Below, piece after piece: positions 35,033-43,116 of a stretch of 64,000 nt of DNA. The notes beneath the pieces are model-generated. The model was given only the letters and a program-made list of their open reading frames with translations. It searched no databases and was not told where the DNA came from. The translations under genes and the position numbers were made by a program. Position 1 is the stretch's first letter. Each line of letters starts with the position of its first letter. The stretch is from NCBI GenBank assembly GCA_910578515.1, contig CAJTQR010000005.1:253939-317938 (forward strand), in the 5' to 3' direction. The DNA is from an uncultured Duncaniella sp. (GTDB taxonomy: Bacteria; Bacteroidota; Bacteroidia; Bacteroidales; Muribaculaceae).

Positions 35033-35097
35033 ATTTATATTCCTTAATTAGATTTAGTCGCAAAGTTAATTGACGACTACGCAACCATTTTACGCAG

Positions 35098-35134
35098 CAA
35101 AATTAAATTATACATGACGCATTTTACGATACAA
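35098..35134 (-). promoter_or_regulatory. WYL1-type promoter motif, leftward
   Basis: On the plus strand GACGCATTTTACGATACAA (35116-35134) is a near copy of the element at 32919-32937. On the minus strand it is followed by the -7 box TAATTTTG at 35105-35098, with 26 nt between TTG and the box, as in the WYL1 promoter. Confidence 0.65.
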
Positions 35135-35169
35135 CAAAAAAATAACTGTGTCATGTAATTATTTTCATC

Positions 35170-35206
35170 GTGTATTACATAATGAGCCAACTTAAATGTA
35201 TTTTTG
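35170..35206 (+). promoter_or_regulatory. WYL1-type promoter motif, rightward
   Basis: GTGTATTACATAATGAGCCA continues into a -7 box TATTTTTG at 35199-35206. Aligned with the WYL1 promoter it shares TGTAT, AATG, GCCAA and the 26-nt spacing. It would drive the phosphoesterase and nuclease genes (35245-36957). The element is thus present on both sides of the divergent region. Confidence 0.5.
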
Positions 35207-35244
35207 CATTATAAATCAAAGACTACAATTATTATACATATCGA

Positions 35245-35838
35245 ATGAAGATACTCCACATATCAGATACGCATGGTTTACACCATCAACTTCGCAATCT
35301 TCCTGAAGCTAATGTAGTTGTTCATTCTGGCGACTTTACTATGACGGGGGCAGAACAAGAGGCTATTGATTTCCTCAATTGGTTCTGCGATTTGCCTTAT
35401 GACCACAAGATTTTTATCTGTGGCAATCACGATGATTGTTTATATGGAGCCAATATCGATGGTCTCGACCCAAACGTGCATTATCTCTGCAACACAGGTG
35501 TAGAGATTGATGGAATTAAATTTTATGGTGTACCTATGTTTATGGGAGACTGTGTCACTGACCGACAGATACGCAACATTAAGAAAATCCCATCTGATAC
35601 AGATGTGCTGATAACTCATAGTCCGGCATTCGGAATACTTGATTTCGATGATAACATCAATTATGGAGACGAGCAACTTCTCACAAGGATAATTGAAGTT
35701 CAACCTCGCCTTCACTTGTTTGGACATATCCACTCCAACCATGGTCTTACAACCCAACACGGTATAACATTCTCCAATGGAGCTATAATGAATGCCGATT
35801 ACACAACTATCAACTTACCCAATAATTTAGAAATTTAA
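35245..35838 (+). CDS. Calcineurin-like metallophosphoesterase
   Basis: The 197-residue protein has the full set of metal-binding motifs: DTH (residues 8-10), SGD (28-30), GNHDD (60-64), THSPAFG and GHIHS near 161. It should hydrolyse phosphomonoesters or diesters, and small members of this family include cyclic-nucleotide and nucleic-acid phosphatases. It ends 3 nt before the PD-(D/E)XK nuclease gene, so the two are co-translated. Together they head the rightward cluster and may process nucleic acid or nucleotide signals. Confidence 0.9.
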   Translation: MKILHISDTHGLHHQLRNLPEANVVVHSGDFTMTGAEQEAIDFLNWFCDLPYDHKIFICGNHDDCLYGANIDGLDPNVHYLCNTGVEIDGIKFYGVPMFMGDCVTDRQIRNIKKIPSDTDVLITHSPAFGILDFDDNINYGDEQLLTRIIEVQPRLHLFGHIHSNHGLTTQHGITFSNGAIMNADYTTINLPNNLEI

Positions 35839-35841
35839 TTT

Positions 35842-36957
35842 ATGAATTCGACGACATTTGATTATTTGAAAAATTCGCCAATGTTTCAGTTAAGTTTGGC
35901 GTCTAAAGAATTATTCCATTCTAATTTTTTATTTTGGATTTGGCAACAAAACTCAGAGTTATTCAAGACTCTGATACGAAATATAACTTCAGATACTACA
36001 ATTGGCTCCGATTGGCCCCGCAAATATATTTTGAAACGAGAATACCACAACTATGACCTCTGTGTACTTGATGAAAATAATAAAGTTCTTTTGGTGATTG
36101 AAAATAAGGTTAAAAGTATACCGACATTTAAGCAATTAAATGAGTATCTCCGTGAAGGGAATAGGCATATTCTATTGTCTTTGGCTTCTGATTTCCCGGA
36201 AAAAGAAAAAATAGAACATTGGGAAATAGTCAGCTATGAAACTTTGGGTAAGGCTCTGAAAGAGTTATCGACAGATTTATCTGGATATCATAAAGATATT
36301 ATAGATGACTATTCTGAGATGATACAGCATTTGCATAAAGTTCAGTTAGAATGGTCGATAGATGCTGACACTGATTTTTTTAATTCAGATAATGATTGTA
36401 ACATTCTAAGGATAAACGACATCAGAGAAAAAATCAGATTCAGCAAGATGCTTGTGATGCTCCAAAAACGAATAGTCAATAAACTCGGTATCGAACCGTA
36501 TTTGAATACTGATAGAGATTATGTTTTCAATACAGCCGGAAAAGTATTTATGAATTGGGGGATGACAAGAGGGATGGGATTACTTGAAGTGAAAATTCTT
36601 GTTGCAAAGAATATAGCTCTCCTGGTACAGATACAAGGTGAGCAGTATCGCCATGCGGTTGAATTATATGGGATAGATAAAAGATTAGATGACAATTGGA
36701 ATGATATTTTACAAGATTCAAGACTAAATTGGTTCTTTAGAAGCAACAATCTAAAAACTCCATTCCATCCATTCTCAAATTCCGAATTACCGTTAACGGT
36801 ATGGCCCAAAAATGGGGGCTGCAATCATTTTGGGAATCAATTTTTATATCAGTCAATAAAAATACCAAATAACACAAAAATTCATGAATTGTTAGATATA
36901 ATTGTCTCAGATTGCTTGAAAATTAAAAATATAACCGGAACGAGTGTTGCCGATTGA
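35842..36957 (+). CDS. PD-(D/E)XK nuclease family protein
   Basis: The 371-residue protein begins with FQLSLASKELFHSNFLFWIW, a hallmark of PDDEXK_4-type nucleases. It has the active-site set YDLCVLD (Asp72) and VIENKVKS (Glu87, Lys89). The C-terminal half is a mixed domain of unknown role (AVELYGIDKRLDDNWNDIL). It likely cleaves DNA, as do related island-borne nucleases. The base composition is more AT-rich than in the neighbouring detoxification cluster, consistent with transfer. Its last codons overlap the WYL2-type promoter motif for the next gene. Confidence 0.85.
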   Translation: MNSTTFDYLKNSPMFQLSLASKELFHSNFLFWIWQQNSELFKTLIRNITSDTTIGSDWPRKYILKREYHNYDLCVLDENNKVLLVIENKVKSIPTFKQLNEYLREGNRHILLSLASDFPEKEKIEHWEIVSYETLGKALKELSTDLSGYHKDIIDDYSEMIQHLHKVQLEWSIDADTDFFNSDNDCNILRINDIREKIRFSKMLVMLQKRIVNKLGIEPYLNTDRDYVFNTAGKVFMNWGMTRGMGLLEVKILVAKNIALLVQIQGEQYRHAVELYGIDKRLDDNWNDILQDSRLNWFFRSNNLKTPFHPFSNSELPLTVWPKNGGCNHFGNQFLYQSIKIPNNTKIHELLDIIVSDCLKIKNITGTSVAD

Positions 36958-36970
36958 ACATTTAACTTTG
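36934..36970 (+). promoter_or_regulatory. WYL2-type promoter motif 1
   Basis: TTGCCGATT at 36947-36955 is followed 7 nt later by the -7 box TAACTTTG (36963-36970), and CGGAA precedes it at 36937-36941. The promoter at 37249-37285 has the same parts at the same spacing. It lies across the nuclease stop codon and serves 36997-37200. Confidence 0.65.
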
Positions 36971-36996
36971 CCAGCGAACCAATAAACCATACAACT

Positions 36997-37200
36997 ATGC
37001 CATACGCATTTAAAGTAACTGCAAAACAGAGCATCGGCGGTAGCAAGGGTATCGCCAAAGGACTTAGTGTTCAATGTGTCGAGAAAGGATGCTCATCTCC
37101 GCAAATCAAAACGATTCTTGAAGCCTACAAGCGGCAGTATGGAATCGAGATTAAAGGAATATCCGTGAGCACAGGATATTTTGCCGTGGAAAAACTTTGA
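36997..37200 (+). CDS. DUF6140-like small protein
   Basis: The 67-residue protein (MPYAFKVTAKQSIGGSKG at the start, TGYFAVEKL at the end) resembles the DUF6140-type protein at 30920-31138 in length, beginning and end. Function unknown. It stands between the nuclease and the WYL2 operon, with its own promoter motif (36934-36970) and a terminator downstream (37217-37246). It is therefore probably an independently expressed, highly transcribed small gene of the island. Confidence 0.7.
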   Translation: MPYAFKVTAKQSIGGSKGIAKGLSVQCVEKGCSSPQIKTILEAYKRQYGIEIKGISVSTGYFAVEKL

Positions 37201-37216
37201 TTTTAACTAACAGACA

Positions 37217-37246
37217 AAATCGGCATAAAAATTGCCGATTTTATTT
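37217..37246 (+). terminator. Intrinsic terminator after DUF6140-like gene
   Basis: AAAATCGGCA (37217-37226) pairs with TGCCGATTTT (37233-37242), followed by ATTTT. It contains another TTGCCGATT, so it may double as an operator for the WYL2 operon. Confidence 0.7.
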
Positions 37247-37248
37247 TA

Positions 37249-37285
37249 ATCGGAAATTATATTGCCGATTAAAGACCTAACTTTG
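37249..37285 (+). promoter_or_regulatory. WYL2-type promoter motif 2 (operon promoter)
   Basis: TTGCCGATT at 37262-37270 is followed 7 nt later by TAACTTTG (37278-37285), with CGGAA at 37251-37255. TTAATCGG (37247-37254) and CCGATTAA (37264-37271) form an inverted repeat. It drives the operon 37312-42089. Confidence 0.65.
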
Positions 37286-37311
37286 TGGTGTAAATCAAAA
37301 ACAGACTCACA

Positions 37312-37791
37312 ATGAAATCAAAAACTCTGATTTTTCTAAAGCCTTTCACCATCAAGAATCCGACTCTTGATGAACAAAATGCGTTCATGATGCGCGAGAC
37401 TGTAAATGAGGTTGAATGTTCCGATATGGGGATAATCTACAACAACAATCAATTGTACGGAAAGAACCTATTTGAATTCATCATGCAAGAGGTAAAATGC
37501 CTCAGACCAGAATGGATTGTAGCCGAGGGTCAATGCGCCACGGTTGCACTGACCTTGAAAAATCAGAGAAAGATTCTTCTCAATCCTAAGGTTTCATTCG
37601 ATGCCCTCAACGACGTGCCTGAAAATACACGTCAGAATACATTCGGATTCTTTGATGACCGGCATCAGCAGGACTACGAACGATTCCTAACCGTGTACCC
37701 CCATGCAGCATGGTTTCCGCAGGATGATAATCTGGCTTTGTTTACTATTAAAGAGGCTATTCAATCTATAATCGAGACAGGAGAATGGTAG
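37312..37791 (+). CDS. Uncharacterised protein, first gene of WYL2-RtcB-PrfH operon
   Basis: The 159-residue soluble protein starts MKSKTLIFLKPFTIKNPTLD. An alpha/beta pattern is visible, with a strand and turn (EWIVAEGQCATVALTLKNQR) reminiscent of small alpha/beta-hydrolase-fold proteins. The nucleophile position would be EGQCA and a convincing triad is not seen. Its end overlaps the WYL regulator's start by 7 nt. It is the first gene after the motif-bearing promoter. Confidence 0.7.
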   Translation: MKSKTLIFLKPFTIKNPTLDEQNAFMMRETVNEVECSDMGIIYNNNQLYGKNLFEFIMQEVKCLRPEWIVAEGQCATVALTLKNQRKILLNPKVSFDALNDVPENTRQNTFGFFDDRHQQDYERFLTVYPHAAWFPQDDNLALFTIKEAIQSIIETGEW

Positions 37792-38687
37792 AATTACTTT
37801 TGAAGCGTTATCTTTGGCTGATTGACACATTGAAACGCAACGGCGAACTGACTTTTGAGGAAATCTCAGAGAAGTGGGAAACATCTACTGTAAATGATAA
37901 TGGCTCCGTCCTGACGAAACGCACATTTTACAATCATTGTCAGGCTATTGCCAGGCATTTCGGTATCGATATAGAGTGTCGTCGGGGACGAGGACTAAAC
38001 CTTTACCGCATAGTCAATCCTGAAGTGGTTGAGGAAAATTCACTGACGAAATGGGCTCTTGACAGTTTTGCTATCGGAGAGCTGCTTCTCGGCAATGCCG
38101 GTATATCTGAAAAGATTTTATTGGAGGATATTCCATCTGGGCGCGAATGGCTGGAGCCAATACTGACAGCATTGCAACAAAATCGGGAAATAAAACTGAC
38201 TTACGAGAATTTTGTCGGCATCAAATTTTCCGGTACGGTACAGCCTCTTTGTGTCAAGTTATTCAAGCGTAGATGGTATGTGCTTACACAGTTGCCAGAT
38301 GGACGTAGACGGATATTCTCATTAGACCGTATACAATTGTTAGAAGTCACCGCGAATCAATTTGATTATCCTTCGGACTTTGTTCCGGTCGACTATTTCC
38401 ATGACGTATTTGGCATAATCGCCGGGACAGAAAGTAAGATTGAGAATATTCTATTACGTACCTACTCCGAACTGCCGGGTTATCTCCGTTCACTGCCTCT
38501 CCACCACAGTCAGCAGGAACTGGAGACCAAGGATGGATACACAGACTTTTCGCTATGCCTTATCCCCACATTTGATTTCATTCAGGAACTGCTCCTTCAT
38601 CGCGACCAACTTGAAGTGCTTCAACCACAGTCGCTACGTGATGAAATGTTAGAGCTAATTTCAAAAATGAAAAACCAGTATGAATAA
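37785..38687 (+). CDS. WYL-domain transcriptional regulator (WYL2)
   Basis: The 300-residue paralogue of WYL1 has an N-terminal winged helix (YLWLIDTLKRNGELTFEEIS), the linker EDIPSGREWLEPILTALQQN and a WYL domain (IKLTYENF, then VQPLCVKLFKRRWYVLTQLP). The WYL1 counterparts are DEIPSGRDHLTTLLEAMKEN and VNIEYRAF. It overlaps its neighbours on both sides (7-8 nt), so it is embedded in the operon it probably regulates. The TTGCCGATT element is its likely target. WYL regulators commonly repress defence or repair operons until a nucleic-acid signal appears. Confidence 0.9.
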   Translation: MVELLLKRYLWLIDTLKRNGELTFEEISEKWETSTVNDNGSVLTKRTFYNHCQAIARHFGIDIECRRGRGLNLYRIVNPEVVEENSLTKWALDSFAIGELLLGNAGISEKILLEDIPSGREWLEPILTALQQNREIKLTYENFVGIKFSGTVQPLCVKLFKRRWYVLTQLPDGRRRIFSLDRIQLLEVTANQFDYPSDFVPVDYFHDVFGIIAGTESKIENILLRTYSELPGYLRSLPLHHSQQELETKDGYTDFSLCLIPTFDFIQELLLHRDQLEVLQPQSLRDEMLELISKMKNQYE

Positions 38688-39474
38688 TATTACCACAGGA
38701 AATACGCCCATATACTCCGGCTTGAAAGATTGGGATGAGGCGATAGGAGGCTTTGTCCCGGGGCAGTTAATTATAGTTGCTGCCCGGCCGGCAATGGGTA
38801 AAACGGCCTTTGCAATAACGTTATTAAAAAAATTAGCGATTATACGAAATATTCCAGTAGCCTTCTTCTCTTTGGAAATGACTTCCCATCAAATAGTTCT
38901 GAGATTATTGGCAAATGTATTTAATTGCTCTCCCAACTATTGGCGAGAGGGACCACAGTGTGAAATAGATGACCGAGCGATAATGGCAGAACGGGTTATT
39001 AAGGACACTCCATTATATCTTGATGATACTCTAAAGTTATCATTAAAAGCCCTTGACGCAAAAATTTCAGAGCTTAAATCTGAAGGAATTAAAGTTGTGA
39101 TAATTGACTATATGCAACTTTTAGACGACTTACAAAAAGATGCCGAACTCGCTTTGTCGACTTTGAAACGGATTGCCGAAGAACATAAAATTTCTCTGAT
39201 TGCATTGTCGCAGGTGAGTAGGTCTGATATGGAAATATTACCAGATGGAACTTTGGATGTGGAATCATCTTGCCATATTTTCGGTGAGAGATACAGCAAA
39301 TATGCTGATATAGTTAGCATAATACATCGACCTGCGTATTATTCCAGAGAAATGTGGTCATGTCAATATGGAGATATCGCTGAAATACATTTTGTTAAAA
39401 ACAATCATTGTGACACAAAGTATATAAAATTGAAATTTGCTAGTGCGTCTGCAAAAATCTCTAATATAAATTAG
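38680..39474 (+). CDS. DnaB-like RecA-fold ATPase
   Basis: The 264-residue protein corresponds to the C-terminal ATPase domain of DnaB helicase: PIYSGLKDWDEAIGGFVPGQ, then the Walker A ARPAMGKTAF (35-44), FFSLEMTSHQIVLRLLAN, the Walker B KVVIIDYMQLL (about 137-147) and ALSQVSR. The DnaB N-terminal DnaG-interaction domain is missing, so it is not the replicative helicase. It starts 8 nt before the WYL2 stop. It may act as a nucleic-acid motor. The RadA-like ATPase at 28902-29765 is the counterpart in the opposite cluster. Confidence 0.85.
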   Translation: MNNITTGNTPIYSGLKDWDEAIGGFVPGQLIIVAARPAMGKTAFAITLLKKLAIIRNIPVAFFSLEMTSHQIVLRLLANVFNCSPNYWREGPQCEIDDRAIMAERVIKDTPLYLDDTLKLSLKALDAKISELKSEGIKVVIIDYMQLLDDLQKDAELALSTLKRIAEEHKISLIALSQVSRSDMEILPDGTLDVESSCHIFGERYSKYADIVSIIHRPAYYSREMWSCQYGDIAEIHFVKNNHCDTKYIKLKFASASAKISNIN

Positions 39475-39481
39475 AAGTGAT

Positions 39482-40288
39482 ATGAATGACAACAAACTTA
39501 CTATAGAAGAAATTCAATGTCTTATATGGTTTGGGCTTACACTGCACCAAATCAGAAAGACAGATTTAGCTACTTTTGAACGACTATACTACGAAAATCA
39601 GGCGCAATTCGACGTGTGGCTTGATAAAGCAGAAAAGTTGTTCGACAGGGAATATGAAATGGGGGTTAAGGTCATGTCGATTCAAGATGGCAATTATCCC
39701 GCTAATCTTTTAGCAATTGGTAACGATGCGCCACCTATAATTCATCTATTGGGAAATTCAAGGCTTATTGAAAGAACGGATTCGGTTGCAATAGTAGGAG
39801 CAAGAGCTGCCGATCGTCAAGGATTGGACGCAGCTTTCTCCCTTGGGGCGAAGTATGCTTCCGAAGGCAAGGTGATTGTCAGTGGGTTAGCTTTTGGTTG
39901 CGACAAAGCAGCTCACGAAGGTTGCCTGAGTGTGGGTGGTGAAACAATAGCAGTTGTAGCTTCCGGACTGAATATAACTCACCCGATTGAAAACAGGCCG
40001 CTCCAATCAAGAATAATAGAGAATGATGGGTTATTGCTTTCTGAACAACCTTTCGGAGTAAAGGCAAACCCTTCACGCCTTGTTGCCCGTAATAGATTAC
40101 AGGTTGCACTTTCAGAATCGGTCATTCTTGCACAAAGTCCGGAGCAAAGCGGTTCAATGCACACGATGCGTTTCGCACGCAAATATTATAAAAAAAGTTA
40201 TGCCGTAGAGTTTTCAAAATACACAGAAATCAATGGCGGCAATAGGCTACTAATCGAATCCAGACAAGCAATTCCTTTAAAATCATGA
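39482..40288 (+). CDS. DprA/Smf-like protein
   Basis: The 268-residue protein is a DprA-type Rossmann protein: DSVAIVGARAADRQGLD, then VSGLAFGCDKAAHEGCL, TIAVVASGLNITHPIENRPL, LSEQPFG and the ARNRLQVALSESVIL block, all as in Smf/DprA. DprA loads RecA on single-stranded DNA during transformation, and DprA/SLOG-fold relatives also occur as sensors in conflict systems. The N-terminal helical region is retained and no C-terminal winged helix is seen. Its end overlaps the rtcB2 start by 4 nt, so it belongs functionally with the RNA-repair genes here. Confidence 0.88.
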   Translation: MNDNKLTIEEIQCLIWFGLTLHQIRKTDLATFERLYYENQAQFDVWLDKAEKLFDREYEMGVKVMSIQDGNYPANLLAIGNDAPPIIHLLGNSRLIERTDSVAIVGARAADRQGLDAAFSLGAKYASEGKVIVSGLAFGCDKAAHEGCLSVGGETIAVVASGLNITHPIENRPLQSRIIENDGLLLSEQPFGVKANPSRLVARNRLQVALSESVILAQSPEQSGSMHTMRFARKYYKKSYAVEFSKYTEINGGNRLLIESRQAIPLKS

Positions 40289-41487
40289 TAATTCAAGGAG
40301 AACATACATCGGCTGAAATTTTCACCGAAAATATCGAAACGGCCGCAATTGATTGGGTAAAGGCTCAGTGCGACCATCCGGCATTCGAAAGTGTGCGGAT
40401 AGTGCAGATGCCCGATGTCCATACCGGAAATTCTTGCAATGTAGGTACTGCTTACCGTATCGGTGCATACGTCAATCCAGACCATGTGGGTGTTGACATC
40501 GGTTGCACAATCTCTATGCACCAGTTGTCAGAACAAATCAACTCTGATGACTTTGCGCTACTTGACCATCGTATTCGTGAAGTTGTGCCTACTGGAATGG
40601 ATATCTGTACGAAGAACAGTCTGAACGAGAAAGAGTTTTTCAAGTTCCTCAATGCCCAATACAACAAAGCCCGTTCCGCCGCTCCCGACCTTATAAATCC
40701 GGCACCGAGAATCGACACCCGTTTTATCTCCGACTTCTGCCGACGGATTAAGTTGCAGGAAGGCATCTTCTACAAGAGCATCGGCTCGTTGGGCGGTGGC
40801 AACCACTTTATTGAATATGGCGAAGATGCTGAAAGGGGAGATGGTTGGCTTACAATCCATTGCGGCTCACGCAATCTTGGGGTGAAGGTTGCCAATCACT
40901 GGCACAACATCGCCAATAATTCTAAACGGGCTGAATTCGTCGGATTTCTATGGGGCGATGCTCTCAACGGCTATCTTTCGGATATGATAATTGCTCAGGC
41001 TTACGCACTATACAACCATCAGATTATCCGCGACCGTATTTTGGCAATAATTCGCAAAATCAATAAGGCAAAATGCGTTGAGTCAATCTTCACTACTCAC
41101 AACTATGTCTCAGTTGATGAGGAGCACCCAATGCTTCGAAAGGGTGCGATTGACGCTTCCGAGGGCAGAAAAGTCGGCATTCCGTTCAACATGCGCGATG
41201 GTATTGCCATTTGCATCGGCAAAGGTAATGAGCAGTGGTTAAACACCGCTCCGCATGGTGCAGGACGCCTTATGTCGCGCGCACAAGCAAAGAAACAGAT
41301 TGTATTAGGGGACTTTGAGAACTGCATGGACGGGATTTTCTCAACCTCAGTTTGCGAAAATACTCTCGATGAGTCACCTCAGGCTTACAAGCCGATGGAT
41401 GAAATTCTGTCGCTCATCAAGCCTACTGTCGAAGTAATTGCGATGATAAAACCACGTCTCAACATTAAGGATGTCCCAAAATCATGA
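40285..41487 (+). CDS. rtcB: RtcB family RNA ligase (RtcB2, PrfH-linked)
   Basis: The 400-residue ligase has MPDVHTGNSCNVGTAYRIG, GVDIGCTISMHQL (metal Cys), IGSLGGGNHFIEYG, HCGSRNLGVKVANHW and NTAPHGAGRLMSRAQAKK with the catalytic His. It differs clearly from RtcB1 (33264-34520), for example in GVDIGCTI versus GVDIGCGM. It overlaps the prfH gene start by 4 nt. RtcB2-PrfH pairs are known in bacteria as a module that rescues ribosomes damaged at the decoding centre, with PrfH releasing stalled peptides and the ligase sealing the cut 16S rRNA. Confidence 0.94.
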   Translation: MIIQGEHTSAEIFTENIETAAIDWVKAQCDHPAFESVRIVQMPDVHTGNSCNVGTAYRIGAYVNPDHVGVDIGCTISMHQLSEQINSDDFALLDHRIREVVPTGMDICTKNSLNEKEFFKFLNAQYNKARSAAPDLINPAPRIDTRFISDFCRRIKLQEGIFYKSIGSLGGGNHFIEYGEDAERGDGWLTIHCGSRNLGVKVANHWHNIANNSKRAEFVGFLWGDALNGYLSDMIIAQAYALYNHQIIRDRILAIIRKINKAKCVESIFTTHNYVSVDEEHPMLRKGAIDASEGRKVGIPFNMRDGIAICIGKGNEQWLNTAPHGAGRLMSRAQAKKQIVLGDFENCMDGIFSTSVCENTLDESPQAYKPMDEILSLIKPTVEVIAMIKPRLNIKDVPKS

Positions 41488-42089
41488 AAAAATATATCCA
41501 ACTGACAGCTGGTCGTGGGCCTGTTGAGTGTGCAAGAGCTGTTGCTTTGGTGGCAAAGGAACTTGTGAAAGATTTGCCAAATCTTATTATGGTGGATGCA
41601 GAGGAGCATAACGCTTCACCAGACTGCTTCATGTCTATCACCTTAGGCTCGGAGGATGAAATCACGCAATCAATCATTGACCAATGGGAAGGCACAGTGC
41701 AATGGCGTTCCACGCACAATCCATACCGCCCTGGTCATAAGCGCAGCAACTGGTTTGTCGGTGTCCACTTTATAGACCCGTTGACATTACCCGTTATCAG
41801 CGATACAGATATCGAATATGAGACGTGTCGCTCCGGAGGCAAAGGTGGACAGAATGTCAACAAAGTTGAGTCAACCGTCAGAGCAATTCATCGCCCCACA
41901 GGAATTTCTGTAAGATGTTCCGACGAGCGGTCACAGTTTCAAAACAAAGCGAGGGCAAGAGAGCGCCTTCTGCTCAAACTTACCAAAGCCCGGACAGCAG
42001 CCGAGAATAAAGCACGCGATGACTCATGGTCTCATCACCACTCCTTACTCCGAGGCAACCCCACAAAAATCTTCAAAGGACCATTATAA
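41484..42089 (+). CDS. prfH: PrfH, release-factor homologue
   Basis: The 201-residue protein has the peptidyl-hydrolysis GGQ motif in SGGKGGQNVNKVEST (about residues 117-131). The neighbouring VRAIHRPTGISVRCSDERSQ and QNKARARERL segments match class-I release factors, but the codon-recognition domain is absent. PrfH recognises ribosomes with damaged decoding centres and hydrolyses the peptidyl-tRNA so that repair can follow. It is the last gene of the operon and is followed by a strong terminator. The linkage to RtcB2 supports the name. Confidence 0.94.
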   Translation: MKKYIQLTAGRGPVECARAVALVAKELVKDLPNLIMVDAEEHNASPDCFMSITLGSEDEITQSIIDQWEGTVQWRSTHNPYRPGHKRSNWFVGVHFIDPLTLPVISDTDIEYETCRSGGKGGQNVNKVESTVRAIHRPTGISVRCSDERSQFQNKARARERLLLKLTKARTAAENKARDDSWSHHHSLLRGNPTKIFKGPL

Positions 42090-42096
42090 ATTATTA

Positions 42097-42156
42097 CTGT
42101 CCGATAAAATTTTTTGAATGAGTAAAAAAGTTTTATCGGACAGCAATAGTTTTTTA
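42097..42156 (+). terminator. Strong terminator after prfH
   Basis: CTGTCCGATAAAA (42097-42109) pairs perfectly with TTTTATCGGACAG (42131-42143), followed by a T-run after 42149. It separates the island from the convergent reductase gene at 42187-43026. Confidence 0.85.
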
Positions 42157-42186
42157 TCTTCATATTGTTATATTGAAATACGCATA

Positions 42187-43026
42187 TTATTTCCAACCCA
42201 TGAACATCTTGACAACCTCGGGAGCATGGTGATCGAAGAACAGGCTCTGTTTTGTATCAAGACCCGCGATAGCAGCCATGTCGTCCTGCGACAGCTCAAA
42301 GTCGAATATATCGAGGTTCTGCTGCATACGCTCTACATGAACTGACTTCGGGATGATAATCACATCGCGCTGAATGAGCCAACGGAGGGCCACCTGTGCG
42401 ACAGATTTGCCATATTTCTTACCGATTGCCTCAAGCACCGGGTTGGTAAAGAAGTTGTTGCGTCCCTCAGCAAGAGGAGCCCACGCCATCATGTGGGTGC
42501 CAAACTCTTTCATGTATCCCTGAGCCTCAATCTGCTGGTCAAACACATGGGTTTCAACCTGATTGACCGCAGGAACAATCTCCACATTGCTTGCCAGGTC
42601 GATGAAATGGTCGGGGTAGAAATTGCTTACACCGATTGCGCGAACCTTGCCCTCTTTGTATGCAGCTTCCAATGCTCTGTATGCACCGTAGCGGTCGCAG
42701 AAGGGCTGGTGGAGGAGCATAAGGTCGATGTAGTCTGTGCCGAGTTTGCGCAGGCTCTCATCTATGGAAGCCTTTGCTTTGTCGAAGCCATAGTTGGAGA
42801 TCCAGACCTTTGACACAAGGAACAGTTCATCACGGGCAATACCACTTTTCTTCACGGCCGCTCCAACGCCTTCCTCGTTATGATAGGCTTGTGCGGTGTC
42901 AATCATACGGTAGCCGACACTCAGAGCATCGGAAACACAACGTTCACACTCGGCAGGAGATACCTGATACACTCCGTAGCCAATCTGGGGCATTACAACC
43001 CCGTTATTTAATGTTACTGTATTCAT
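42187..43026 (-). CDS. Aldo/keto reductase
   Basis: The 279-residue enzyme belongs to the 2,5-diketo-gluconate reductase type of AKRs. GYRMIDTAQAYHNEEGVG supplies catalytic Asp43 and Tyr48, VSKVWISN the Lys, and LMLLHQPF the His. IGVSNFYPDHF and IIPKSVHVERMQQNL bind NADPH. It should reduce aldehydes or ketones such as methylglyoxal-type electrophiles. It lies at the left edge of the detoxification cluster, next to an iron alcohol dehydrogenase gene, and two more AKRs are at 48329-49339 and 61268-62260. Confidence 0.94.
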   Translation of the reverse strand: MNTVTLNNGVVMPQIGYGVYQVSPAECERCVSDALSVGYRMIDTAQAYHNEEGVGAAVKKSGIARDELFLVSKVWISNYGFDKAKASIDESLRKLGTDYIDLMLLHQPFCDRYGAYRALEAAYKEGKVRAIGVSNFYPDHFIDLASNVEIVPAVNQVETHVFDQQIEAQGYMKEFGTHMMAWAPLAEGRNNFFTNPVLEAIGKKYGKSVAQVALRWLIQRDVIIIPKSVHVERMQQNLDIFDFELSQDDMAAIAGLDTKQSLFFDHHAPEVVKMFMGWK

Positions 43027-43116
43027 TATAGTGGTTTTACTTGTTCTGCAAATTAAACAAAACTCTGAAATCTTTGCTTAATACAAACTTCGGTAAGTTA
43101 TACCTATTTTACCTTA

